Below are positions 46,938-58,506 of a stretch of 64,000 bases of DNA, piece after piece. The translations under genes and the position numbers were made by a program. The stretch's first letter is position 1. Each line of letters starts with the position of its first letter. The stretch lies in contig DASXCQ010000068.1 of assembly GCA_036491115.1 (NCBI GenBank), positions 1-64,000 of the forward strand, given 5' to 3'. The notes below the pieces were generated by a model, which worked only from the letters and a program-made list of their open reading frames with translations, made no database searches and was not told the origin of the DNA. Origin of the DNA: DATEPR01 sp036491115. Lineage in GTDB: Bacteria; Actinomycetota; Actinomycetes; Mycobacteriales; Pseudonocardiaceae.

Positions 46938-48328
46938 CGCTGGTCGCCGGGATCGACTCGTCCACCCAGTCCTGCAAGATGGTGGTGCGGGACGCGGCGA
47001 CCGGCCGGCTGGTGCGAACCGGCACCGCCCCGCACCCGGACGGCACCGAGGTGCCCCCGGACGAGTGGTGGCGGGCCCTGACCGTCGCGGTGGAGCAGGC
47101 CGGCGGGCTGGCCGACGTGGCCGCGGTGGCGGTCGGCGGGCAGCAGCACGGCATGGTGTGCCTGGACGAGGCCGGTCAGGTGGTCCGGCCCGCGCTGCTG
47201 TGGAACGACCTGCGGTCGGCCGGCGCGGCCGCCGATCTGGTGGCCGAGCGGGGTGCCGGGTTCTGGGCGGACACCGTGGGCAGCGTGCCGCTGGCGTCGT
47301 TCACCGTGACCAAGCTGCGCTGGCTGGCCACCCACGAACCGGATTCAGCGGCGCGCACGGCCGCGGTGGCGCTCCCCCACGACTGGCTGACCTGGCGACT
47401 GGCCGGCACCGGCGACATCACCACGCTCACCACCGACCGCAGCGACGCCAGCGGCACCGGCTACTGGTCACCGGCCACCGGCGAGTACCGGCCCGACCTG
47501 CTGCGCTCGGCCCTCGGTCACGACGCCGTCGTGCCTCGGGTCCTGGGCCCCTCGCAGGCGGCCGGCCGAACCACGTTCACACTCGGACCCGGCGCCGGTG
47601 ACAACGCGGCCGCCGCGCTGGGTGTCGAGGCAGGCGTCGGCGACGTCGTGGTGTCCATCGGCACGTCCGGCACGGTGTACGCGGTAGCCGGCAAGCCGAC
47701 GGCCGACCCGACCGGCATCATCGCCGGCTTCGCCGATGCCGCCGGGGCCTACCTGCCGCTGGTGTGCACGCTCAACGCGGCCCGAGTGCTGACCGCGGCG
47801 GCCGGACTGATCGGGGTCGACCTCGACGAGTTGAACCGGCTGGCCCTGTCGGCGCCCGCCGGTGCCGGCGGGGTGGTCATGGTGCCGTACCTGGAGGGTG
47901 AGCGGACGCCGTCCAAACCGACCGCGACGGCGGCCGTGCACGGCCTGACGCTGGGCAGCGCCACTCGGGAGAACCTGGCCAGGGCGGCGGTCGAGGGCAT
48001 GCTGTGCGGGCTGGCCGACGGACTGGACGCGCTGGTCGCGGCCGGCGTGCCGGTGGAGCGGATCCTGCTGGTCGGCGGGGGTGCGCGGGCGTCGGCGGTA
48101 CGGCGGATCGCGCCCGAGGTGCTCGGCCGGCCGGTGGTGGTGCCGCCGCCGCCGGGCGAGTACGTGGCCGACGGCGCGGCCCGGCAGGCGGCCTGGGTGC
48201 TGTCCGAGGCACCGCAGCCACCACAGTGGACGATCGGCGAGCCGGAAACGTTCGACGCCGCACCGCAACCGGCCGTTCGAGCCAGGTACGCCGAGGCGCG
48301 GGACCACGTGCTGGACCGTCAGTCCTGA
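46934..48328 (+). CDS. xylB: Xylulokinase
   Basis: A 464-residue FGGY-family kinase making xylulose 5-phosphate. Visible blocks are AGIDSSTQSCKMVVRD at the N-terminus, GGQQHGMVCLD, GTSGTVYAVAGKP (phosphate-binding), and LLVGGGARASAVRRIAPEVLG near the end. GTG start overlapping the xylA stop. With xylA it completes entry of xylose into the pentose phosphate pathway. No xylose transporter lies in the window. The last 10 bp overlap the DUF397 gene on the other strand. Confidence 0.97.
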   Translation: MTLVAGIDSSTQSCKMVVRDAATGRLVRTGTAPHPDGTEVPPDEWWRALTVAVEQAGGLADVAAVAVGGQQHGMVCLDEAGQVVRPALLWNDLRSAGAAADLVAERGAGFWADTVGSVPLASFTVTKLRWLATHEPDSAARTAAVALPHDWLTWRLAGTGDITTLTTDRSDASGTGYWSPATGEYRPDLLRSALGHDAVVPRVLGPSQAAGRTTFTLGPGAGDNAAAALGVEAGVGDVVVSIGTSGTVYAVAGKPTADPTGIIAGFADAAGAYLPLVCTLNAARVLTAAAGLIGVDLDELNRLALSAPAGAGGVVMVPYLEGERTPSKPTATAAVHGLTLGSATRENLARAAVEGMLCGLADGLDALVAAGVPVERILLVGGGARASAVRRIAPEVLGRPVVVPPPPGEYVADGAARQAAWVLSEAPQPPQWTIGEPETFDAAPQPAVRARYAEARDHVLDRQS

Positions 48329-48513
48329 CCTGGACGGCTCCCGTCAGCCAGGAGACCGCTTGCCACGAAGTCGGCCCAGCGGCCCGGGGCGAAGGCCAAC
48401 ACGGGACCGCCCGGATTCTTGGAATCCCGCAGCCCGACTAATGTCGGCCCGACGGCGACCTCGACACATTGGTTGTTCGGGTTGCTGTAGCTGGACTTCC
48501 GCCAGACGCTCAT
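48319..48513 (-). CDS. DUF397 protein (pair 2)
   Basis: A 64-residue protein with the DUF397 pattern WRKSSYSNPNNQCVEVA, VGLRDSKNPGGPVLAF, and a short end. ATG 48513 gives the normal N-terminus; GTG 48519 is possible. It follows the second XRE regulator after 11 bp and is probably cotranscribed with it. It converges on xylB with a 10-bp overlap. Confidence 0.92.
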   Translation of the reverse strand: MSVWRKSSYSNPNNQCVEVAVGPTLVGLRDSKNPGGPVLAFAPGRWADFVASGLLADGSRPGQD

Positions 48514-48524
48514 CGCCACGCCCT

Positions 48525-49379
48525 TCACAGCGAGGCGGCCAGGTCGAGCAGGAAACGCCGAGTCTGCTCCGGCCCGTTCGCCGCCGCCTTCTGTTGCTCC
48601 CACAGGGTTACGTATGCGGCCGTGCGCTCCAGGTCGCCCACGTACTCGCCGCCGTCATAGTGCTCACGGTAGACCACGTTCACGGGCGATTTCGTGTCGT
48701 AACCGAAGATCGTGTAGTCGTGTGCCTGGCCCATGTAGTAGCCGACGCCGAACGGCACGACCTGTAGTTCGACGTTCGGCTGATCGATGGCGTCGACCAG
48801 TCGCACGATCTGTGCCTTCATGATCGCCGAGCTACCAGTGGTCCTGCGCAACGCCGCCTCGTCCACGATGAACCAGAACTGCTGGTCGGCGTTGTCGAGC
48901 ACACGTTGCCGGACCAGACGGTCGGCGACGTCCTTGTCGATCTTCTCCTGGCTGGGCGACGGCCGCCAGGCGCGGAACACCATCCGCATGTAGTCCTCGG
49001 TCTGCAACAGGCCGGGCACCACCATGGACTGCGACGACCAGAAGCGCCCACAGGTCGGCTCCATGTCGACGAGCAGCCGCATGTGCTGGGGGAACCGGGT
49101 GCTGAAGGCGCCGTTCTTGGCGCGGCGGTTGGCCTCGACCGCCAGATCCTCCGCGTAGGCGCGGTCCGTGGCACTGGCGCCGTATGCCTCCGACAGACCG
49201 GCCAGTTCCAGGATCTTCACCCCGCTGACGCCGTTCTCGATGAAGGCGATCTTCTTCTGCGTACAGCTCAGCACCGTGGCCGCGGCCTCCTGCGTCATCC
49301 CGGCCAGCTTGCGCTGCCGCGACAACTCGTGCCCCAACACGATCTTCATCACCGCAGCCGGCAACTGGTGCTGGTCCAC
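48525..49379 (-). CDS. XRE-family regulator with DUF5753 domain (pair 2)
   Basis: A 284-residue relative of the regulator at 37627-38502. The HTH reads LSRQRKLAGMTQEAAATVLS with KKIAFIENGVSGV. The DUF5753 part has QSMVVPGLLQTEDYMRMVF and PFGVGYYMGQAHDYTIFGYD. The GTG at 49379 has GGAGG five bases upstream. It faces the small gene at 49477 across a 97-bp AT-rich gap with a palindrome, so it likely controls both. Confidence 0.92.
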   Translation of the reverse strand: MDQHQLPAAVMKIVLGHELSRQRKLAGMTQEAAATVLSCTQKKIAFIENGVSGVKILELAGLSEAYGASATDRAYAEDLAVEANRRAKNGAFSTRFPQHMRLLVDMEPTCGRFWSSQSMVVPGLLQTEDYMRMVFRAWRPSPSQEKIDKDVADRLVRQRVLDNADQQFWFIVDEAALRRTTGSSAIMKAQIVRLVDAIDQPNVELQVVPFGVGYYMGQAHDYTIFGYDTKSPVNVVYREHYDGGEYVGDLERTAAYVTLWEQQKAAANGPEQTRRFLLDLAASL

Positions 49380-49411
49380 CGTGTCCTCCTGTTGTCGATC
49401 ATCGCACACGG

Positions 49412-49432
49412 AGAGTACACGAAGTTCACTCT
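49412..49432. promoter_or_regulatory. Palindrome between XRE gene 2 and the divergent small gene
   Basis: AGAGTACAC and GTTCACTCT flank GAA; seven of nine arm positions pair. It shares its AGAGTAC left arm and CTCT right end with the palindrome at 38626-38645. It sits 33 bp before the XRE start and 45 bp before the small gene. Confidence 0.55.
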
Positions 49433-49476
49433 ATTATCACCAGAGAATACTGAGTACTTACTTATATGCTGACGCC

Positions 49477-49695
49477 GTGCTGAGCCTGAATCACCACCGA
49501 CTGCATATCGAGACCATGATCATGATGGCCGACACCTGCCCGATCCGGTACGTGGCCAACGCCAACGAGGTCGAGTTCACCATCGGCGACCCGGACGAGA
49601 GCTTCGAGCTGTCCGCCACCGTCGGCGCACTGGACAACCTGATCGCCGTCGCCACCGAGGCACGCGAAGCCGCCCGGAACCACGGCGCCCGCTGA
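49477..49695 (+). CDS. Small protein divergent from XRE/DUF397 pair 2
   Basis: A protein of about 72 residues from GTG 49477. TATGCT ends seven bases before it and no ribosome site is seen, so a leaderless start is likely; the ATGs at 49515 and 49524 are alternatives. The sequence CPIRYVANANEVEFTIGDPDESFELSA looks like a compact beta-rich domain, with a C-terminal Ala/Glu helix. I know no family. Position next to a WhiJ-type pair suggests it belongs to the same unit. Confidence 0.7.
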   Translation: MLSLNHHRLHIETMIMMADTCPIRYVANANEVEFTIGDPDESFELSATVGALDNLIAVATEAREAARNHGAR

Positions 49696-49742
49696 TAAAC
49701 CAAGTGCGGGCCTTCGGCGCCGCTGCCTACCATTGACGGTGT

Positions 49743-53651
<3,909 letters not shown>

Positions 53652-53774
53652 TCCGGTCCCCCACTACAACCGATCCGCCCCGGTTGGGGTTCTTCTGGAT
53701 ATGGACTTCTTCACAACCCCTGACCTTGCCCCGACCGGAGCCATCGATGCGGCCCTTGGAGTAACCTCGAATCG

Positions 53775-53790
53775 ACACATGCGAATGTGT
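53775..53790. promoter_or_regulatory. Operator-like palindrome before the CDF exporter gene
   Basis: ACACATGCGAATGTGT has perfect six-base arms around GCGA, and an overlapping ATGC/GCAT pair extends to 53794. Palindromes of this size and place are typical of ArsR/SmtB-type metal repressors. No such regulator gene is in the window. It lies 37 bp before the GTG start. Confidence 0.55.
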
Positions 53791-53827
53791 GCATCTATGT
53801 GCGCTGTCGTCGACGGGAGGTGGCCAG

Positions 53828-54781
53828 GTGATCGCGCGGCACGACCTGTCCCGCCCGCAGGACACCCACCATCACCACGGCATCAGCGCCGACGCCGACC
53901 GCCGGTACCTGTGGACCGCGTTCGGTCTGATCGTGGCGTTCATGGCCATCGAGGTGATCGTCGGCCTGGTGGCGGGCTCGCTGGTGCTGCTCGCGGACGC
54001 GGCGCACATGGTGTCCGACGCGGGCGCGATCGCCCTGGCGCTGGTCGCCATGCGGTTGGCCCGGCGACCGGCAATCGGTGCCTATACCTACGGATTGAAG
54101 CGCGCGGAGATCCTGACGGCGTTGATCAACGGTGGCGCGCTGCTGGCGTTGGGCGTGTTCTTCGTGGTCGAGGCGGCGATCCGGCTGATCGAGCCGCCGT
54201 CGGTGTCCGGCCTGCCGGTACTGGTGATCGCGCTGGTCGGTGTCCTGGTGAACATGGCGGCCACGATGGCGTTGCGGCGGGCGGACCGGAGCAGCCTGAA
54301 CGTGGAGGCCAGTTTCCAGCACATCCTGACCGACCTCTACGCGTTCATCGGCACGGCGGTGGCCGGCGTGGTGATCCTGGCGACCGGTTTCGCGCGGGCG
54401 GACTCGATCGCGTCGCTGCTGGTGGCCGGGCTGATGATCCGGGCCGGCGTGCGACTGGTACGCGAGTCGGGCCGGGTGGTGCTGGAAGCGGCGCCGAGGG
54501 GCATCGACCCGTCGGCGGTCCGCGCGGCGATCATGGCGGTACCGGGGGTGCTGGACGTGCACGAGCTGCATGTCTGGGAGGTCACGTCCGGGTTTCCGGC
54601 CCTGTCGGCGCATGTGCTGATCGACGACCACAGCGACTGCCACGAACGGCGTGCCGACCTGGAACACGCACTGGCGGAGAAGTTCGACATCCGCCACACG
54701 ACACTTCAGGTGGACCACCCCCACCCGGCCGGCCAGCAGCGCCCACACCGCGACGACCCAGGCTGCCCCACAGCCTGCTGA
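53828..54781 (+). CDS. Cation diffusion facilitator metal exporter (CzcD/ZitB type)
   Basis: A 317-residue transporter with six hydrophobic helices and a C-terminal cytoplasmic domain. The two metal sites HxxxD are in LLADAAHMVSDAGA (helix 2) and SFQHILTDLYAF (helix 5), as in zinc exporters. A His-rich N-terminus (DTHHHHGISADAD) fits zinc handling. GTG 53828 has GGGAGG seven bases upstream. The last 20 residues (HPAGQQRPHRDDPGCPTAC) are poorly conserved and come from a repeated DNA element that continues after the stop. Confidence 0.93.
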   Translation: MIARHDLSRPQDTHHHHGISADADRRYLWTAFGLIVAFMAIEVIVGLVAGSLVLLADAAHMVSDAGAIALALVAMRLARRPAIGAYTYGLKRAEILTALINGGALLALGVFFVVEAAIRLIEPPSVSGLPVLVIALVGVLVNMAATMALRRADRSSLNVEASFQHILTDLYAFIGTAVAGVVILATGFARADSIASLLVAGLMIRAGVRLVRESGRVVLEAAPRGIDPSAVRAAIMAVPGVLDVHELHVWEVTSGFPALSAHVLIDDHSDCHERRADLEHALAEKFDIRHTTLQVDHPHPAGQQRPHRDDPGCPTAC

Positions 54782-54975
54782 CGCCCATACGGCGACCGCC
54801 CACTACACCATCCACACTGGACGGCCACAGCATGCCGGCCGGGCAGCAGCGCCCAGACCGCGACACCCGTCCACGCCGGCGGCCCACCGCATACCGGCCA
54901 CAGCAGTACCCACATTGCGACAACCCGGGCCATCCCACGACGGGCCGGCCACAGCCCGTCGATCCGGGCTGCCCA
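54729..54975 (+). repeat. Degenerate repeats across and beyond the 3' end of the CDF gene
   Basis: Four diverged copies of a unit centred on GCCCACACCGCGAC start their cores at 54741, 54783, 54851 and 54908. Three are preceded by CCGGCC and CAGCAG. Copy 3 (CAGCAGCGCCCAGACCGCGAC) differs from copy 1 by a single base over 21 positions of the core. Spacing is irregular (42, 68 and 57 bp). The first copy encodes the tail of the transporter; the rest are noncoding. Confidence 0.6.
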
Positions 54976-55007
54976 CTCCGAGCCACACCCCACGCCGCGA
55001 AGCAGGG

Positions 55008-55041
55008 CGCTGGTGTGCGCCCCCTCGGGCGCACACCAGCG
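55008..55041 (+). terminator. Strong hairpin downstream of the CDF gene
   Basis: CGCTGGTGTGCGCCC (55008-55022) pairs perfectly over 15 bases with 55027-55041 around the loop CCTC. No T-tract follows. It is about 230 bp after the stop codon, beyond the degenerate repeats. Confidence 0.7.
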
Positions 55042-55328
55042 AACATCACGATGTGTCGTCACCCTCCGGAGTCCCCCAACGCCGAGAATGGCGCGCACGT
55101 CGCGATTCCGGAATCGTACCGCCCTTGATCGCCAGGCCGACACAGTTATCGCGAATAATGCCCAAACATGCTGTGACCAGCCGGTATTGCCATATTAGGT
55201 CCGCAATCGTTTCGCTTTCCCGCCACGAGTAACGGACCAATAACCACAAGTGAGGAGCCGTCGGAACACAGCGATTAAAAGCTCACCTCACGTAACCACC
55301 CCCGGGCGGTGGGGAGGCGAGTCGCCGG
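55042..55328. other. Intergenic stretch, AT-richer than its surroundings
   Basis: No gene is supported. It contains the perfect 14-bp palindrome CGATTCCGGAATCG (55103-55116) and several AT-rich patches near 55140-55290. Its composition is clearly less GC-rich than the rest of the window. Confidence 0.5.
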
Positions 55329-55535
55329 TCAGTCGTTGTTGGGCTTCTCCAGGGTGGGCGCCCAGACGTGCCAGTTGTCACCGGAACCGCAGGCGATCAC
55401 CTGGAGCCGGCCATGGGAGTGCTCGGCCAGGGCTTCGGCGGTCGCCCTGGTGAGCAACACGCGGCCAGGACACCGGGGACACCGTGGTGACTCGCTGTAC
55501 CACACGCCTGGTGTCATGTCTCCCCGTTCCGCCAT
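55329..55535 (-). CDS. Small zinc-ribbon-like protein, unknown function
   Basis: A 68-residue protein. CPRCPGRVLLTRATAEALAEHSHG is followed by VIACGSGDNWHVWAP. The CxxC early and a single Cys later give a zinc-knuckle look. Similar small proteins with an LTRATAEALA segment and a WHVW end occur in actinobacteria as I remember, without known role. ATG 55535 lacks a Shine-Dalgarno. ATG 55517 has GGGGAG but only two bases away. Confidence 0.65.
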   Translation of the reverse strand: MAERGDMTPGVWYSESPRCPRCPGRVLLTRATAEALAEHSHGRLQVIACGSGDNWHVWAPTLEKPNND

Positions 55536-55879
55536 GCCAACGCAGCGACACTACTCAACCGACGCCATCCACGAATGGGTGTGCCGCCAGGCCGCCACAA
55601 CGGTGGTACCTCGCCAGGCGCCCGGCGCAATCCCGAGCCAGCCACCGCGCCTCGGGTGTGCCGTCACACCGGCGGCCGTGCGCTTCGGCGCACGCAGGCC
55701 GGGCAGACAGCACCCGCGCACACCGCCGCGCCGGGCATCCGCCGTCACGCCTGCCACACCTGAATCCCGCCGCTCAGGCCGCGCGCCGGTTCGCCGGGCG
55801 CTGTTGGCGCGTCGAGCACGCCATCGCGCGTCCGGTTCGTCGCCCGATCCCGCGTTCACCGCTGTGCCTCCGGCTCGCG
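55536..55879. other. Intergenic stretch without a supported gene
   Basis: About 340 bp of very GC-rich sequence. A reading frame of 102 codons on the minus strand (55551-55859) exists, but its product is an Arg/Ala/Gly mixture with no folded-domain character. Two similar segments, GGTGTGCCGTCACACCGGCGG and related text near 55738, give it internal similarity (GVTADARRGG, GVTAHPRRGG). Confidence 0.45.
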
Positions 55880-58462
55880 CTATGCCTCCGGGTTCGGGCG
55901 GACCAGTTGGCGTAGCTGGTCGAACAGTTCGGCTCGGCTGGTGGAACCCAGCTTCTGCCGCATCCTCGCCACGTGGTGCTCGACCGTCTTGGCCGAGATG
56001 AACAGGCGATCTCCTACCTGCTTGTACGTCAGGCCGGCGATCACCAGCGCTGCCACCTCACGCTCACGTTCGCTGAGCACCCCACCTCCTCCTGTCTCCG
56101 CCACCGATGCCACTGATGCCACCGGCGGCACCCCGCGGGCATGCGGTCGATGTGCCGCCGGCGTCGGGGCCGACGCCGGTGGCACCGCGGGTTTCACCGG
56201 CCTGCCCTGCAACACCCGCGCGCAGTTGAGCAGGCCGACCATCGCCTTGCGGTCCGACGTCCGAATAGCGGCCTGACCGGCCAACCGGGCGCCGTCCCAG
56301 CACAGGCCCGCGTCGTGCAGGCCGCGCGCCGCCGCCTCGACCCGGTTGGCGTCGACGTGTCCGGCGACCACGGCCAGCCAGCAGGTCGCGGCCTCGGCGA
56401 GGACGGCGCAGTAGGCGCAGTGCTTGGCGTTGGCGGCCAGCACCGCCGCGTGGTCGCGGGCCGCGGCCGGTTGTTCGGCGATGATCGCCGCATGCAGGCA
56501 GCCCCAGTGCAGCGCCGTCGACCACAGTGGTGGGTTGTCCAATGAGGCCAGCAGCCGCCGGGCCTCGTCCAGATGCGGGCGCACCCTCGACTGGTCGCGT
56601 AGCCGGGCCGCCGCGACCGTGAACTCGCTCAGCGGCAACACCGTGAACAGGTCCACCGGGTGCCGCATCACCGCCTCGCACGCCTGGCTCCAGGTCCGCC
56701 GCAACGTCGCCAGGTCACTGTTCCGGCGCGCGATCCCGACCTCCAACGCCACCGCGAACAGCCAGTCCCTCGGCTCCAGCACCCGCACGCTCCGGGCCGC
56801 CACCACCAACTGCTCCCTGGCGAGGGCCAGCTTGCCCCGCGTCATCGCGATCCACGCCTGCAGCAACCGGTGCCGTGGCGCCAATAACGCACCACCGAGT
56901 TCCGCGCCGGATGCCCGCTCCAGCACCGACTCGGCCAGGGCCAGTTCGCCGCCGTGCAGTCCGACCAGCGCGGCCAGCGCGGCCGGGCTGTCCGGCAGCA
57001 ACAGTGCCTGACCCGCTGGTTCCAGCAACGCGGATGCGCGCACCAACCGGGACATGGCCGCGGTCGTCGAACCCGTCACCGATTCGCGGACGCCGTCGGC
57101 CATCAGCGCGGCGGCACCGGCGAGCAAGGTGGGTGGCACGCTGTCGGCCTTCGGTTCGGGCAGGGCCTCGACGTCGGCCGGGTGGCCGGTGCCGAGCAGG
57201 CCGATCGCCGCGAACGACGCGGGGAAACCCGGGCCTGCCCAGCGGTACAGCTCGGCGCTGCGACCCAACTGACCACGGTGGGCGAGCGCTGCCGCCGCCA
57301 CCTCGGCGGCCTCGGCGCGGTGCGGGGCACCGTCCGTGGCGATGGTCTGGTCGGCCAGGCGCAGGGCGCGGTCGAGATCGCCGGACCGGGCGGCGGCCCT
57401 GGCCCAGCCTGCTGCCAGTGCCACCACGGGTGTTCCGGCGGCGACGGCGGCGGTGTACATGCGGGCGGCGAGCGCCGGCTGGGTGGCCATGGCCTCGATG
57501 GCGGCGGTCTGGAACACCGCGGCGATGCCTGCTCCGCCGACGCCGGTGCCGAGCAGTGACTTGGCCAGGTCGAGGACCGGGCCACCGCGTTGCCGTTGCA
57601 GTTCGGCGAGACGCTGGCGGACGACGATCCGGCGTTCGGCCGGCACCAGCATGCTCATGGCGCGGCGGGCGATGGGCAGCAGCGAGCCGTCGGCGCCGAG
57701 CAGGCCGGTGGCCCGCGCCGCCTCCATCACGTCGCGCATCGCGTCGGCGTCGTTGCCGAGCAGGTCGGCCACCAGCTCGGCGTGCCGGCCGACGCCTGCT
57801 TCGACGGCCAGCAGGTAGCTCTCCACCTCATGGTCCAGCCGGTCCAGGTCGGGCCGCAGCGCGGCCAGCGCCGCCCTCGGCACCTGCGGTTCGTCCTGCT
57901 CCAGCCAGCCGGGGGCGTCGGCCAGGGCGGTGGCGATGTGCGCCAAGAACTTCGGCACGCCACCGGTCTGGGCACAGGCGAAGTCGATCATCGACGGCAC
58001 CGGGGGCAGCGCCAGGTGATCGGACAGGTAGGCGGCGACGGTGGACCGGTCCCACGGGCCCAGTGGCAGCTGCGGTCCGGAGCTGCCGAGCAGGTCGACC
58101 AGGCTGGTCAGTTCGACCGGCCTGGGCCACGGGCGATAGGCCACGACCATGCGGGCCGCGCCGGTCGCGGCCAGTGCCGTCAGCTCGGCCAGTACGGGGG
58201 CGCTGAGCTGCTGGGCGTCGTCGACCACCAGAACAGCGGTCGGGTCGGTGGCGGCACGCGCGTCGGCCGGACCGAGTACGCGGACGCCCGCCGCGTCATA
58301 GATCCGGGCCAGTTCGCCGAGCACGGTGGTCTTGCCGTAGCCGCCGGGCGCCGGAATCGCCACGGTGACCGGCGCCAGCGGCTCCGACTCCACCGTGTCC
58401 AGGAACCGTTGGGTCGGGCCATCCAGGATGAGCCGGGAGCTGGTCAGTGTGTGCGGGATCAA
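55880..58462 (-). CDS. LuxR-family STAND regulator, IniR-like
   Basis: An 860-residue protein. The N-terminal NTPase has Walker A in GGYGKTTVLGELARI and Walker B in AVLVVDDAQQLSAP. A long helical TPR-like middle (Ala- and Leu-rich repeats, about 330-760) follows, then a LuxR HTH: LSEREREVAALVIAGLTYKQ, SAKTVEHHVARMRQKLG. Size, domain order and the neighbouring iniB/dynamin genes match mycobacterial IniR (Rv0339c), which controls iniBAC. I chose the TTG at 58462, with GAGG seven bases upstream, because no ATG or GTG stands between it and the conserved start IPHTLTSSRLILDG. It follows the Hsp70-like gene after 44 bp. Confidence 0.88.
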   Translation of the reverse strand: MIPHTLTSSRLILDGPTQRFLDTVESEPLAPVTVAIPAPGGYGKTTVLGELARIYDAAGVRVLGPADARAATDPTAVLVVDDAQQLSAPVLAELTALAATGAARMVVAYRPWPRPVELTSLVDLLGSSGPQLPLGPWDRSTVAAYLSDHLALPPVPSMIDFACAQTGGVPKFLAHIATALADAPGWLEQDEPQVPRAALAALRPDLDRLDHEVESYLLAVEAGVGRHAELVADLLGNDADAMRDVMEAARATGLLGADGSLLPIARRAMSMLVPAERRIVVRQRLAELQRQRGGPVLDLAKSLLGTGVGGAGIAAVFQTAAIEAMATQPALAARMYTAAVAAGTPVVALAAGWARAAARSGDLDRALRLADQTIATDGAPHRAEAAEVAAAALAHRGQLGRSAELYRWAGPGFPASFAAIGLLGTGHPADVEALPEPKADSVPPTLLAGAAALMADGVRESVTGSTTAAMSRLVRASALLEPAGQALLLPDSPAALAALVGLHGGELALAESVLERASGAELGGALLAPRHRLLQAWIAMTRGKLALAREQLVVAARSVRVLEPRDWLFAVALEVGIARRNSDLATLRRTWSQACEAVMRHPVDLFTVLPLSEFTVAAARLRDQSRVRPHLDEARRLLASLDNPPLWSTALHWGCLHAAIIAEQPAAARDHAAVLAANAKHCAYCAVLAEAATCWLAVVAGHVDANRVEAAARGLHDAGLCWDGARLAGQAAIRTSDRKAMVGLLNCARVLQGRPVKPAVPPASAPTPAAHRPHARGVPPVASVASVAETGGGGVLSEREREVAALVIAGLTYKQVGDRLFISAKTVEHHVARMRQKLGSTSRAELFDQLRQLVRPNPEA

Positions 58463-58506
58463 CGGCCGTCCTCGCTGTGGTTGGGACAAGGGAAGGCAGG
58501 GTGTGT

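Noticed and set aside
54582..55232. Overlapping frames on both strands after the CDF gene
   Set aside because: They run through degenerate repeats and a hairpin and look like neither a known domain nor a conserved protein.
55551..55859. 102-codon minus-strand frame before the LuxR gene
   Set aside because: Arg/Ala/Gly-rich, no ribosome site, no folded-domain character. Reported only as part of a gene-free stretch.
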